A DNA stretch of 64,000 nt, from contig JAPLOF010000023.1 in NCBI GenBank assembly GCA_026692665.1, forward strand, positions 90,961 to 154,960. The letters run 5' to 3'. Under the pieces are notes generated by a model that made no database searches, was not told where the DNA came from, and saw nothing but the letters and a program-made list of their open reading frames with translations. This DNA is from Planctomycetota bacterium. Lineage in GTDB: Bacteria; Planctomycetota; UBA1135; GCA-002686595. Made by a program: the position numbers and the translations under genes. This document shows positions 52,869 through 62,733 of this stretch, in pieces (the first letter of the stretch is position 1; each line of letters starts with the position of its first letter).

Positions 52869-55193
52869 TCAGATCCCGGAGCCGACCACGACGCCCTCGA
52901 TGACGCGCGGCGCGTCGAGGACCGTGGGCGTCGTGCCGATGGCCGGCTCCGTCCACGAGCCCTCGTCCGGCAGCGCCAGGTCGCCGACGGTGTCGATGCT
53001 CAGCGAGCCGCACTGGCCGGGCGCGAGCTGGAGCGTGTACTCCGAATCGATCGCACGGACGATGTACTGGCCCTCGGATCCGAGGATCGTGCCGTCCGCC
53101 AGCGTGAAGACCGGGAGGTAGCGGTCCGGGTCGGTGTCACCGTCCAGGTCCACGCCTTCGAACGGGATGCCGTGCAGGTTGCCCGGGCCGTTGTAGCTCA
53201 GGAGGAACGTGCGCCCGTCGTACGCCGAGCTGCCGTTCGCGTCGTTCCCGGTCGCGTGCGTGTAGCTGAACTCGATCGGCGCGTCGAACGCCACGGCGTC
53301 GCCGTTCGCGTCGATCAGGGCCGTGTAGCGGTTCCACGGGTTGTTGCCGGTCTCGTAGGTGTAGAAGGTCTCCGCGCCCCAGATGTCGAAGGTCGACGTG
53401 AAGCCGGCCGTCGAGAGCACGAGCGGGCCGCTGCGCAAGCCCCACGTGTAGGGACCTTGCGTGACGACCGCACCTTCGGCCAGGCCGGCGGCCGCGCCGA
53501 CGTCCTTCCCCGCCATCAGGCGCAGCGTCATCGTCGCGGAGTCGAAGCGGTACGCGTAGGGCGTCTCGACCGAGCTGGCGTTGGGCTGGTAGATGTCCCC
53601 CATCTCGGCTTCGTTCGACGTGATGCTGCCGTCGAGGCACTCGAAGTAGCCGTAGAGCGTGACGTCGCCTTCGTCGAAGATCGGGTCCTCGGGCGTGACC
53701 ACCGACTCGGCGAAGTAGGTGATGAACTCCGAGCCGTGCACGAAACCCACGCTTCCACCGAGTTCCGGGCACCACATGCCCAGGAACCCGTAGCTCTGCG
53801 TCGGGATGACGATCGGCGGCTCGACCGGCGTCCAACCGCCGCCCTTGCCGCTCTGCGTCTCGGTGACGACCCAACTGGGTGCCTGGTACTCGACGTGATT
53901 GCGGGTCGGCTGGCTGGGGATGCCGTCCGGAGCACCCGGGGTGCCGTAGTCGAACCACTCGAACTCGACGCCCGCGAGGTTCTCCAGCGCCAGCGTGTTG
54001 CGCGTCTTCTTCACGAGCTTCCCCGGCGCCTGGAACACGGTGTACGTCTCGGCCGTCTCGTTGCCGTACGACTGACGCGTGACCGTGTCCCCGTGTTCGA
54101 CGGTCACGTTCTCCGGCGTCCACAGGCCGTAGTAGCCGGCCCACCCGTACTCGCCGTCCTGCGTACGGAAGCCGAAGCCCGAGTTCAGCTCGACGCGTTC
54201 GCCCGTGGTCGAGTCGTACAGGTTGTAGCGCCACGTGTTCTGCGAGAACTCCGTGCGCGACAGACAAGTCGGCGCGTCGTCGTCCTGGCCGCGCAGGACG
54301 TTCGTCGGATCGAACGCGATGCGGTACTCGGTCTCGAGCACGCCGCTGTCGCCACCGCCGAAGTTGTTGCGCTCCTGGCGCAGGATGTGAGCCACGCCCT
54401 GCGTCTGGTCCGCGAACATGTTCACGTTCGCCTGGACCCGCGCGGCGTACTCGCCGACCCCCGCCGGCACGGTCACGTCGCCGTTCTCCTCGTAGAAGCT
54501 GAACCCGATGAACCCATCGGCGGCGTCGAGCGAGTGGAGGTTGCCGAATCCGCGGACGAGACCGCTGTCGACGTAGACGTCCATCCAGTTCAGGTCGAAG
54601 ACGCCGAACGGATTCGATTCCGAAGCGCTCTCGGAGATCGTCATGCGCGCGCGGATCTGCGCCGGGCCGTTGCCGTCGCCGTGCTCCGAGGGCGGGATCC
54701 AGAACTCGAGGGTCTGATCCGACGAGTTGCTGGCGCGCGTGCTCTCGATGACCCACACCGACAGCTGCTGCTCGTCGCCGGAGGACTGGCCCGTGCCGCT
54801 GTCGCCGCCATCCTCGCCGCCGCACGCCGCCTCGTCGATCTGGGCCTTGTAGAGCCCCTCGTTGACGAGGCCGGAGTACGCCGTCTGCTTGAGCAGGCAG
54901 AGGATCATGTTGACCGTCTGCAGCGACTCCATCGACGGGTCGTAGACGTGGGAGCGCGACACGTCGGTCACGTAGTCGGAATCGCTCGGGATGCTGCCGA
55001 ACTGGGCCGTGCCACCGGCGAGGGTGCTGCCCTCGCCGACCGTGACGACGGACATCTGGTCGCCGATCGTCAGGCCGTCGACGGACGACAGGTCGACACC
55101 GGTGCCCGAGCCGCCTCCGGAGCAGCCGGAGAGGCACAGAGCCGTGACGAGAGCGAGAGCGGGCAGTCGGGAAGAGGGGGACTTCAGAAGCAA
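52869..55193 (-). CDS. Large surface lipoprotein of unknown function
   Basis: 774 residues. The most plausible start is a TTG at 55193, which gives the signal LPALALVTALCLSGCSGGG with an ideal lipobox (LSGC). The mature protein is rich in Tyr, Trp, Asn and Gly and in beta-strand patterns (for example YRIAFDPTNVLRGQDDD; WGLRSGPLVLSTAGFTSTFD). It has several Cys, which may form disulfides, and Asp-rich stretches (DLDGDTDPDRY) that could bind calcium. No catalytic motif. Probably exposed on the cell surface. It is 209 bp from the glycogen operon and could be an independent unit. Confidence 0.55.
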   Translation of the reverse strand: MLLKSPSSRLPALALVTALCLSGCSGGGSGTGVDLSSVDGLTIGDQMSVVTVGEGSTLAGGTAQFGSIPSDSDYVTDVSRSHVYDPSMESLQTVNMILCLLKQTAYSGLVNEGLYKAQIDEAACGGEDGGDSGTGQSSGDEQQLSVWVIESTRASNSSDQTLEFWIPPSEHGDGNGPAQIRARMTISESASESNPFGVFDLNWMDVYVDSGLVRGFGNLHSLDAADGFIGFSFYEENGDVTVPAGVGEYAARVQANVNMFADQTQGVAHILRQERNNFGGGDSGVLETEYRIAFDPTNVLRGQDDDAPTCLSRTEFSQNTWRYNLYDSTTGERVELNSGFGFRTQDGEYGWAGYYGLWTPENVTVEHGDTVTRQSYGNETAETYTVFQAPGKLVKKTRNTLALENLAGVEFEWFDYGTPGAPDGIPSQPTRNHVEYQAPSWVVTETQSGKGGGWTPVEPPIVIPTQSYGFLGMWCPELGGSVGFVHGSEFITYFAESVVTPEDPIFDEGDVTLYGYFECLDGSITSNEAEMGDIYQPNASSVETPYAYRFDSATMTLRLMAGKDVGAAAGLAEGAVVTQGPYTWGLRSGPLVLSTAGFTSTFDIWGAETFYTYETGNNPWNRYTALIDANGDAVAFDAPIEFSYTHATGNDANGSSAYDGRTFLLSYNGPGNLHGIPFEGVDLDGDTDPDRYLPVFTLADGTILGSEGQYIVRAIDSEYTLQLAPGQCGSLSIDTVGDLALPDEGSWTEPAIGTTPTVLDAPRVIEGVVVGSGI

Positions 55194-55402
55194 GGGCTCG
55201 ACTCCTGGTTCGATGCTGGGGCGCGGGCCCGGGGTTGGGCCTGAGCGCAGGAACCGTCCGGATCGAGTCGGCGCCCCTCGCGTCTTGAGGCGACGTGCGA
55301 GAAGCACTCGGTCGAGCCGACCTCCGCCTCGGGCCCGACTGGAAAGAAATGCGCGTTCGACGACCGGAGGCCGCCGAACGCGCGCCAGCGGGCGGAGCCC
55401 GC
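55194..55402. other. Intergenic region between the lipoprotein and glycogen operon
   Basis: 209 bp of GC-rich sequence. It must hold the promoter of the lipoprotein (minus strand) and the end of the glycogen operon transcript. I see no clear -10/-35 pair or hairpin. Confidence 0.3.
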
Positions 55403-58400
55403 TCAGCCCCAGAGGACGAGATCGCGGATCGAGAGGTCGAAGGTCTCGTTGGCCCGCGCACGCGCGCGCAGCCCCCAGGCGTACGCGCCCGACCGCCGCG
55501 TGACGTGGCGGCCCTCGAAAATGCGCGCGCCCGTCACCGTCGTCCCCCGCGGAGCGAGCTCGATCGCGTTGGCGCTCTTCAGCTCGCGTCCGTCATCGCT
55601 GTGGCCGAGCACGAGCTCGACGACCAGGTCATCCGCTCCCAACGCGCCCAGGTCGACTTCGATGCGCACGTCGATCGGATCGCCTTCGTGAAGGTCCGAC
55701 AGATCGGCGATCTGCGCCGCCACGATGCGCACGGAGTCGAAACCCTTGCGGATGCGCTGCGCGCGCTCCGCGCGGGCGCGTGTCGGCGCGAAGCGGCCCT
55801 CGCGCAGCGCGTGCCACGACGCGCCGAGCGGCAGGTACGCGCGGTCGCGGTACTCCCCCACCATGCGGTCCGTGTCGAACACGGGCGGGATCGTGGCGAG
55901 GTTGATGCGCACGCGCTCGAGCCAGCCTTTCGGCACGCCGTCCTTGCGGTCGAACCACAGGGGGATGACCGACTCGTCGAGCAGGCGGTACAGGACCTCG
56001 CCGTCGAGGTCGTCCTGCAGTTCCTGCGTCGGATACACCTGACCCGCGCCGATCGACCACCCGTTCTGCGGATCGAGCTCCTGCGCCTCGATCCACCAGC
56101 CGTCCTGGATCGAGACGTTCAGGCCGCCGTTCGCGGCGACCTTCATGCCGCTCGTGCCGCTGGCTTCCAGCGGCCGCGTCGGGTTGTTGAGCCACACGTC
56201 GACGCCCTGCACGAGCGTGCGCGCGATCTCGATGTCGTAGTCCTCGACGAAGAAGACCTTGCCGAGGAAGCGCTCGCTGCGCGTGGCCTCGACGACCTTC
56301 TTCAGGATCTCCTGGCCCAGCTTGTCGGCCGGGTGCGCCTTCCCCGCGAAAACGAGCCGCACGGGCCGTCCCGGACGGTCGAGCAGAGCGGCCAGCCGTT
56401 CGGGATCGCGCAAGAGCAGTTGCGCGCGCTTGTACGGCGCGAACCGCCGCGCGAAACCGATCCACAGCGCGTCCTCGTCGAGTCCGTCGAGGGTGCGCGA
56501 GAGCACCTTGGCGCTGTCGGAGCGGGCGATGAACGTCTCGGTGAGCTCGGCTTCGAGCGTGGCGACGAGCCGGCTCTTCGCGCGGCGCCGGACCTCCCAG
56601 AGTTTCGCGTCGTCGAGCTTCCGCGCGGCCTTCGCGAAATCCGCGCCGCGCACGGGACGACCCCGCACGCCGAGCAGCGCGCGCATGTCGGGATGCGTCC
56701 AGCTCGGCAGGTGCACGCCGTTCGTGATCGAAGTGACCGGCACCTCGGCCGCGATCAGGCGTGGCCAGAAGGGCTTGAGCAGCTTCTTCGAAACCTCGCC
56801 GTGCAGGCGACTGACGCCGTTGACGAACCCTGCGAAGCTCATCGCGAGATAGGTCATGTTGAACGAGCCGCGATCCTCCTCGCTGCTCCCGAGCGCCCAG
56901 AATCGCTCCCACGGCACGCCGACCCAGCCGGGCACGTCGGAGAAGTACCGGCGCATCACGTCCTCGCCGAACCGGTCGTGGCCAGCGGGCACGGGCGTAT
57001 GCGTGGTGAAGACGGTCGACGCGCGCACGAACTCGCGCGCTTCGTCGAAGGTCAGGCCGCACTCCTTCACCAACCGGCTGACACGTTCGAGGACGAGGAA
57101 TGCCGCGTGCCCCTCGTTGATGTGGAAACAGGCCGGCTGGAGGCCCAGCCTCTGTAGCAGGCGCTTGCCGCCGCGCCCGAGCACGATTTCCTGGCGCAAG
57201 CGCGTCTCGTGATCGCCCCCGTAGAGCCGGTTCGTGATCTCGCGGTCCTCCGGGCGATTCGCGGGCACGTTCGCGTCCAGGAGGTAGAGCGTCACCCGCC
57301 CGACCTGCGCCCTCCAGGCGTGGAGGACCAGCGTCGAGCTGGGCAGCTGGAGTTCGACCTCGATCGGTTCGCCACGCGCGTCGCGCACGAGCTCGAGCGG
57401 CAGGTCGCGCGGGTCGTTCTCGCGATCGCCGGCGATCTGGTCGCCGGCCGGCGTCAACGCCTGGGCGAAGTAGCCCATCCGGTAGAAGAGGCCGATTCCG
57501 ATCAGCGGCAGACCGATGTCGCTCGCCGACTTCAGGTGGTCGCCGGCCAGGATGCCGAGGCCCCCGCTGTAGACCTTCAGCGACTCGTGCACGCCGAATT
57601 CGGCGCTGAAATAGGCTACCGGATGCTGGACGGAAAGCGCGGTCGCGCCGTCGTAGGCCAGCTCTCGCGGCGTGTCCGCCATGTACGCGTCGAAGCGCGC
57701 GAGGACCTCGGCCACGCGCGCCACGTACCCCTTGTCCGCCGCGAGACGCGCCAGATCCTCGGTGTAGACGTCGCGCAGGAACGTGACCGGGTTGTGGCCG
57801 TGGCGCGCCCAGCGGGTCGGCGAAAGGTCGTGGAACAGGGACGTCGCCTCGGCGTCCCAGCACCACCAGAGGTTCCGCGAGAGCCGCTCGAGTCCGCGCA
57901 GGGGCTCGGGGATCGTCGCGGCGATGCGGAACGAGGTGAGCCGCGCGCGCTGGCCTTGCTGCGGCGGCGCGACTTCGACCGGACGTCGCATCTGGAACGC
58001 CGCCGCCGTGCGGGCGAGCGGCGCGCGGTTCTCCGCGGCGACGGCCGCGATCTCGAAGGCAGCATCGTAGTGCCGCAGGAGGTCCGACCAGGACGTCAGC
58101 CGCGCGGTTGCGCGGCAAGACTCCTCGACCGACTTGGGATCGCGCGATTCCGCGAGGAACGACTCGATCACGCCGGCCACGCGCGCCGGAAGCTCGCTCT
58201 CGTCGCCGCGGCGCGCCGCTTCCTCGCGGTCGAGCACCACCACGCCGTCACCCGCGCCCAGTCGCGCTTCGCGGGCCCAGCGCCCGAAGCCGGCGCAATC
58301 GGTCGTGATCGTCGGCACGCCGACGGCCAGACTCTCCTGCGGCGTATAGCCCCACGGCTCGTAGAACGACGGGAAGACGGTGAGGTCGAGCGCGCGCAGG

Positions 58401-59647
58401 ACGGCCTCGTACGGCAGGTCGAAGAGCCCGTCGCCCGTCGCCAGGTAGATCGGGACGTGGATGAGGAACACGCGCGAACCGTGGGCGTTCGTGATGGCGA
58501 GCTCGCGCGCTCGCCGCTCGATCGGATCGTGCTCGACGTCGAACAGGTTGTGCGTCGCGACGCCGATCGGGCTGCGTGCCTCCTCCGCGGGGTGGTGGGT
58601 GCGGTCCTGCAGATCGCCGCGCAGGCCTGAATTCCCGGCCGGAACCAGTGCGAACAGCACGAGGCGGCGCCCTTCCTTCTGGGCGAGAACGGCCGCTGCG
58701 TCCAAGAGCAGGTCCAGTCCCTTGTTGTGGAACTCGTAGCGCCCCGACGTGCCCACGAGCAGCGCGTCCGACACGTCGATGCCGAGCATGCGCCCGGCCA
58801 GCTCCACGAGCTTCTCGCGTGCCTCGGCGCGCGTCGTGCGTCCCGCGAGCTCGTCGACGACGGAGATGTCGATGCCGTTGGGCAATATCGGTTCGGCGCG
58901 GCGACCGAGCAGGACCTCGGCCTCGTCGCGCGTGACGCCGCTGACCGTGGTGAACGCGTCGGCTTCGCGCGCGCACACGACCTCCATGGAGTGCTTGGCC
59001 ACGACTCCGAACACGCGCGAGGCATCGGCCGGAGTCCGGCCGGCCAGGCCCTCGACCGGCGCCTTGCCCGTCGAGGCGATGGAGCGCCCGAGGATCGTCG
59101 CGTGCGTGGTGAAGACGGTGCCCACCGACGGATCGTGGTTCTTCAGCCACAAGGCGCCCGCGCCCGTCATCCACTCGTGGAACTGCGCGACGGCGCGGCG
59201 TCCGCGCGGCGCGACGCGTTCCTCGCACCAGGCCTGGATCACCTGGCCCGCGGCCCAGCCGAAGAGCACCGGCTCGACGTAGTCCCACTGCCCCTCGATC
59301 GAGTCGACCTTCCACTGGGTCCACAGCTCGGCGAGGATCGCGTCCTTCTTGGCGTAGAGCCCGGAGAACTCGACGAGGATCGTGCGCGGCCGCCCCGGGA
59401 TGCGCCAGCGGCCGACGCGCACGGGCACGCCCATCGCTCGGCAGCGCTCGGAGAACGCGTCGTTCGGCTCCTCCTCGAACGCGCTCGAGGGCTGGCCGCC
59501 GGTGAGGAGCCACGGGCCGATCGCGACGTAATCGTCGCCGAGCCGCTCGACGAGGGCCTTGGCCTTGGTCGAGACCACCGTGTGGATCCCGCCGACCTTG
59601 TTGCAGACCTCCCAGCTCACTTCGAAAAGGGTCAGAGGCGACGTCAT
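55403..59647 (-). CDS. Glycogen synthase (GT3)-alpha-glucan phosphorylase (GT35) fusion protein
   Basis: 1414 residues in one uninterrupted frame from ATG 59647. The N-terminal half (1 to about 545) is a eukaryote-type GT3 glycogen synthase: FEVSWEVCNKVGGIHTVVST, GLDLLLDAAAVLAQKEGRR and FPSFYEPWGYTPQESLAVGV with the catalytic-site E..E pattern. The C-terminal half (about 553-1414) is a GT35 phosphorylase: PVAYFSAEFGVHESLKVYSG, FHINEGHAAFLVLER, FARRFAPYKRAQLLL and the PLP-lysine motif GTSGMKVAANGG (Lys1169). GT3 builds alpha-1,4-glucan from UDP-glucose and GT35 releases glucose-1-phosphate. The start overlaps the GH57 stop in ATGA. Confidence 0.88.
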   Translation of the reverse strand: MTSPLTLFEVSWEVCNKVGGIHTVVSTKAKALVERLGDDYVAIGPWLLTGGQPSSAFEEEPNDAFSERCRAMGVPVRVGRWRIPGRPRTILVEFSGLYAKKDAILAELWTQWKVDSIEGQWDYVEPVLFGWAAGQVIQAWCEERVAPRGRRAVAQFHEWMTGAGALWLKNHDPSVGTVFTTHATILGRSIASTGKAPVEGLAGRTPADASRVFGVVAKHSMEVVCAREADAFTTVSGVTRDEAEVLLGRRAEPILPNGIDISVVDELAGRTTRAEAREKLVELAGRMLGIDVSDALLVGTSGRYEFHNKGLDLLLDAAAVLAQKEGRRLVLFALVPAGNSGLRGDLQDRTHHPAEEARSPIGVATHNLFDVEHDPIERRARELAITNAHGSRVFLIHVPIYLATGDGLFDLPYEAVLRALDLTVFPSFYEPWGYTPQESLAVGVPTITTDCAGFGRWAREARLGAGDGVVVLDREEAARRGDESELPARVAGVIESFLAESRDPKSVEESCRATARLTSWSDLLRHYDAAFEIAAVAAENRAPLARTAAAFQMRRPVEVAPPQQGQRARLTSFRIAATIPEPLRGLERLSRNLWWCWDAEATSLFHDLSPTRWARHGHNPVTFLRDVYTEDLARLAADKGYVARVAEVLARFDAYMADTPRELAYDGATALSVQHPVAYFSAEFGVHESLKVYSGGLGILAGDHLKSASDIGLPLIGIGLFYRMGYFAQALTPAGDQIAGDRENDPRDLPLELVRDARGEPIEVELQLPSSTLVLHAWRAQVGRVTLYLLDANVPANRPEDREITNRLYGGDHETRLRQEIVLGRGGKRLLQRLGLQPACFHINEGHAAFLVLERVSRLVKECGLTFDEAREFVRASTVFTTHTPVPAGHDRFGEDVMRRYFSDVPGWVGVPWERFWALGSSEEDRGSFNMTYLAMSFAGFVNGVSRLHGEVSKKLLKPFWPRLIAAEVPVTSITNGVHLPSWTHPDMRALLGVRGRPVRGADFAKAARKLDDAKLWEVRRRAKSRLVATLEAELTETFIARSDSAKVLSRTLDGLDEDALWIGFARRFAPYKRAQLLLRDPERLAALLDRPGRPVRLVFAGKAHPADKLGQEILKKVVEATRSERFLGKVFFVEDYDIEIARTLVQGVDVWLNNPTRPLEASGTSGMKVAANGGLNVSIQDGWWIEAQELDPQNGWSIGAGQVYPTQELQDDLDGEVLYRLLDESVIPLWFDRKDGVPKGWLERVRINLATIPPVFDTDRMVGEYRDRAYLPLGASWHALREGRFAPTRARAERAQRIRKGFDSVRIVAAQIADLSDLHEGDPIDVRIEVDLGALGADDLVVELVLGHSDDGRELKSANAIELAPRGTTVTGARIFEGRHVTRRSGAYAWGLRARARANETFDLSIRDLVLWG

Positions 59648-60888
59648 GGTGCTTCGTGCGCGAGGTTGGGTGCTGGAGCCTGGGTGAGCGAGCCGGCCGC
59701 GCGCCTGGCGCGGCGCCCGAAGTCGTCGACCACGTTCATGAACGCGATGAACGCATCGTGCGGGGTGGCGTACGGGCTGAAGTACTTGTGCACGTCTCCG
59801 TCGGAGAACCACTTGGTGCACATGTAGTAGAGGTGGTCCGACGTGGAAAGCTTGCGCCAGGTCTCCTGCGGCGCGGGGTCGCCCGCGGCAGCCAGGGCGC
59901 GCACGGCGGGCAGGACGGCGTACAGGGCCTCGTTCGCCGCGCGCTGCATCGGGTTGCCGAGCCAGGCGGTCACGTCGCGCTCGGCGTCGGCCCACGAGAC
60001 GGGCCGCGGGATCGCCATCTCGTGCACGGGCTCGCGCTCGGCCGCGACCTCGCCCGGCGTGCGGAAACGGAAGCGGCCGTCGCGCAGCACGGCAGCCGGC
60101 ATCCCCTCGAAGAAGCGGAAGATGCCCGTCTCCTCCCACTGGTGCTCGCCGAACGTCTCGTAATCCATGAAGAGGTTCACGGCCGCGTCGCGCGGCGGCG
60201 CCTCGTGGATCCACTTGGCGAAGCGCTCGGCGGAGAGCGGCCACTCCTCCCACGTCCGGTTGCTGAAGCGGAAAGCGATGTCGTCCGAGCGCACGTAGTC
60301 GCGCAACAGGAGGCGCAGGTGATCGCAGCCCTCCGGCCGGTACACGTCGTGCGGGCTGCGCCAGCCGAGCAGGTGGTCCGCGCCCTCGCCCAGCAGCGCG
60401 CGGAAGCCGAGCTCCTCGGCCGTCTTCGCGATGCGCTTGTCGATCACGAGCTCCGTGTTGCGGAACGTCGTCGGCCGCTTCCCGAACAGCTTCTCGACGC
60501 GGTCCGACTGCGCGTTCACCTGGTCGCGAAACTCGTCCAGATCGGTCAAGGCGCACAGCGAGTGGTGCGACGTCTCGCCCAGGATCTCCACGCAGCCGGT
60601 CGCGGCCAGGTCCTGGAAGCTGGCGAGCGCCTCGGGCACCCAGCGTTCCATCTGTTGCAGCGCGACGCCGGAGATCGAGTACGCGACGCGGAACGCGCCC
60701 TCGTGCTTCTCGATGAGCTTGCGCACGAGCGCGTTCATCGGCAGGTAGCAACGCTCCGCGACGCGGCGGACGATCCGCTCGTTCTCGCCGTCGTCGAAGT
60801 AGGCCTCGCTCGTCCCGATGTCGAAGAACGTGTAGCGCCGCAGCCGGAACGGCTGGTGGACCTGGAAGTAGACGGTGACGTCGGTCAT
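59644..60888 (-). CDS. GH57 family glycoside hydrolase/transferase (alpha-amylase-like)
   Basis: 414 residues. The five GH57 conserved regions are visible in part: YFQVHQPFRLRRYTFF (His11), CVEILGETSHHSLCAL, FRNTELVIDK with the likely nucleophile Glu146, and NLFMDYETFGEHQ with the likely acid Asp242. GH57 enzymes of this size include amylases, 4-alpha-glucanotransferases and branching enzymes; context favours glucan processing or branching. Its ATG overlaps the GT4 stop and its stop overlaps the fusion start, both as ATGA. Confidence 0.83.
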   Translation of the reverse strand: MTDVTVYFQVHQPFRLRRYTFFDIGTSEAYFDDGENERIVRRVAERCYLPMNALVRKLIEKHEGAFRVAYSISGVALQQMERWVPEALASFQDLAATGCVEILGETSHHSLCALTDLDEFRDQVNAQSDRVEKLFGKRPTTFRNTELVIDKRIAKTAEELGFRALLGEGADHLLGWRSPHDVYRPEGCDHLRLLLRDYVRSDDIAFRFSNRTWEEWPLSAERFAKWIHEAPPRDAAVNLFMDYETFGEHQWEETGIFRFFEGMPAAVLRDGRFRFRTPGEVAAEREPVHEMAIPRPVSWADAERDVTAWLGNPMQRAANEALYAVLPAVRALAAAGDPAPQETWRKLSTSDHLYYMCTKWFSDGDVHKYFSPYATPHDAFIAFMNVVDDFGRRARRAAGSLTQAPAPNLAHEAP

Positions 60889-62579
60889 GCCGTCCCCGCG
60901 AGGCTCGCGTACGCATCCTTCAACTTGGCGGCCGGCGCGTCCCAGCGCATGGCCAGCGCCTCGGCCTTGCCCTCTTCCTGCAGCTGTCGCGAGAGATCGG
61001 GGTAGGCCAGCACGGCCAGGATCTTCTCCGCGATGCCCTGGACGTCCCAGTAGTCGACCTTGAGCGCGCTGCGCAGCACCTCGGACACTCCGCTCTGCCG
61101 CGACACGATCACCGGCACGTCGAGCGCCATCGCCTCGAGCGGCGCGATGCCGAACGGCTCGGACACGGACGGCATCACGTACACGTCGGCCATCGCGTAC
61201 ATGCGCTCCACGTCGGCGCCGTTCAGGAACCCCGTGAAGTGCGTGCAGCGCGCCAGCCCGAGCTTGGCCGCGAGCTCGATGGTCTCGCCCAGCCGATCGC
61301 CCGCGCCGGCGACGACGAACTTGACGTCCGGCCGGACGCGCGCGACGCGCACCGCGGCCTCGAGGAAGTACTCGGGGCCCTTCTGCGACGTGATCCGGCC
61401 CAGGAACAGCACGATCGGCTCGTCCAGCGGCTTCACGACGTGCACCTGCTCGCGCCGCTCGCGCTGCGTGAGCGCGTTGTGCACGACGCGGATCTTCGAC
61501 TCGTCGACGCGGTAGTGGCGCTTCAGCACACCGGCCGTGTAGTGGCTGACGCACACCACGATGTCGGCCTCGTCGAGCCCGAGCTGCTCGATCCCCTTCA
61601 CCCGCGAGTCCGGCCGGTCGGCCGCGCGGTCGTGCTCGCAGGCGTGCACGTGGAAGACGAGCTTCTTGCCCGACGCGCGCTTGGCCGCGACGCCCGCGGG
61701 CACGGCCATCCAGTCGTGCGCGTGGACGACGTCGAAGGTCTCGCGGCGCGCGAGGGACTCGACGGCCAGCGCGTAGCGCGCGACTTCGCCCATCAAGTCG
61801 CCGCCGTACGCGCCGGAGAAGTCGAGGAGGCGCGTGGTGACGCGGTCGGGGACGGGCTCGTCGCGTTCCTCGATCCACGTGCGCAGCTCGCGGCGCGCGG
61901 GCAGGGCGGGCGGGATGGCGAGTTCCGCGCCGGCTGCGACTGCGGGAAGAGACGGGGCGCCCGCCGGCTCTCCGGCCGAGGCCGCCGGATCTGCGAGCGC
62001 GCCCGCCGAACTCGAATCGGGAGAGATCCGCCGTTGCTCGGCCTCGGCTGCCGCGCGCTCGGCCCGGGCGCGCGCGAGGAGCAGCGCGCGGTATCCGCGG
62101 GCGTCGAGGTACGGCGAGAGCAGGCTGTCGATCGCACGCGTGTCGAGGACCGCGCGCGCACGCCCCTCGTCCTCGGGCTCGAGGCGCGGGCTGAACCTCT
62201 CCGTCGACGCCGCGTCGGTCCCGCTGCTCGGAACCCGGTCGGTGGACCGCAAGAGCGCCGCCACGGACTCACCCGTCGTCGGCTCGACCGCGAGCTCGAC
62301 CTCGGTCGCTAGCACGCCCCCTTCCGCCCCGACCGCGACGTATTCCGCCCGCAGACTGCGCACCTTGCGCGCCGGAAGCGGCTGCCGCTCCTCGACCGGG
62401 ATCTGGTTCGCCCCCACGACGCGCGCCTGGCCCGCGTCCTCGTCCCCGCGCGCCCGCGGCACGACGAACAGGACGTCGACGCCCGCGCGCGTCAGCGCCT
62501 GCGTGATGCCGTGGCACGCGGTGCCCAGGCCGCCCGAGATGTGCGGCGGAAACTCCCAGCCCAGCATGAGGACCCTCAC
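60885..62579 (-). CDS. GT4-type glycosyltransferase (glycogen/starch synthase-like)
   Basis: 564 residues from GTG 62579 (ATG 62567 possible). The N-terminal domain opens with LMLGWEFPPHISGGLGTACH, a GT5/GT4 sugar-acceptor loop. A disordered Ala/Ser/Pro insertion with coiled-coil-like RARAERAAAEAEQRR lies at about residues 140-230. The second domain has VVHAHDWMAVPAGVAAKR, VLFLGRITSQKGPEYFLEA and YVMPSVSEPFGIAPLEAMA, the donor-binding E..E motif. It probably extends or primes an alpha-glucan. First gene of a three-gene overlapping operon; the upstream region has a minus-strand TACACT near 62652-62657. Confidence 0.8.
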   Translation of the reverse strand: MRVLMLGWEFPPHISGGLGTACHGITQALTRAGVDVLFVVPRARGDEDAGQARVVGANQIPVEERQPLPARKVRSLRAEYVAVGAEGGVLATEVELAVEPTTGESVAALLRSTDRVPSSGTDAASTERFSPRLEPEDEGRARAVLDTRAIDSLLSPYLDARGYRALLLARARAERAAAEAEQRRISPDSSSAGALADPAASAGEPAGAPSLPAVAAGAELAIPPALPARRELRTWIEERDEPVPDRVTTRLLDFSGAYGGDLMGEVARYALAVESLARRETFDVVHAHDWMAVPAGVAAKRASGKKLVFHVHACEHDRAADRPDSRVKGIEQLGLDEADIVVCVSHYTAGVLKRHYRVDESKIRVVHNALTQRERREQVHVVKPLDEPIVLFLGRITSQKGPEYFLEAAVRVARVRPDVKFVVAGAGDRLGETIELAAKLGLARCTHFTGFLNGADVERMYAMADVYVMPSVSEPFGIAPLEAMALDVPVIVSRQSGVSEVLRSALKVDYWDVQGIAEKILAVLAYPDLSRQLQEEGKAEALAMRWDAPAAKLKDAYASLAGTA

Positions 62580-62651
62580 CGCGGCTCCCGCGGGGATCGG
62601 CTCGCGGCCTGGGGCCGGTCTCGGAGGTCGTTTCGCAGCACGGGGCCGCAG

Positions 62652-62657
62652 AGTGTA
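62652..62657 (-). promoter_or_regulatory. Possible -10 (TACACT) for the glycogen operon
   Basis: On the minus strand TACACT lies about 72 nt before the GTG at 62579. No good -35 is present, so this is weak. Confidence 0.25.
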
Positions 62658-62733
62658 CGGGCCCGGGCCGGGGCCCGGAAACGCGCTGCGGGGGGGGCTG
62701 GGCCCAGGCGGCTCGCGATGCTTGAATCGGGCG

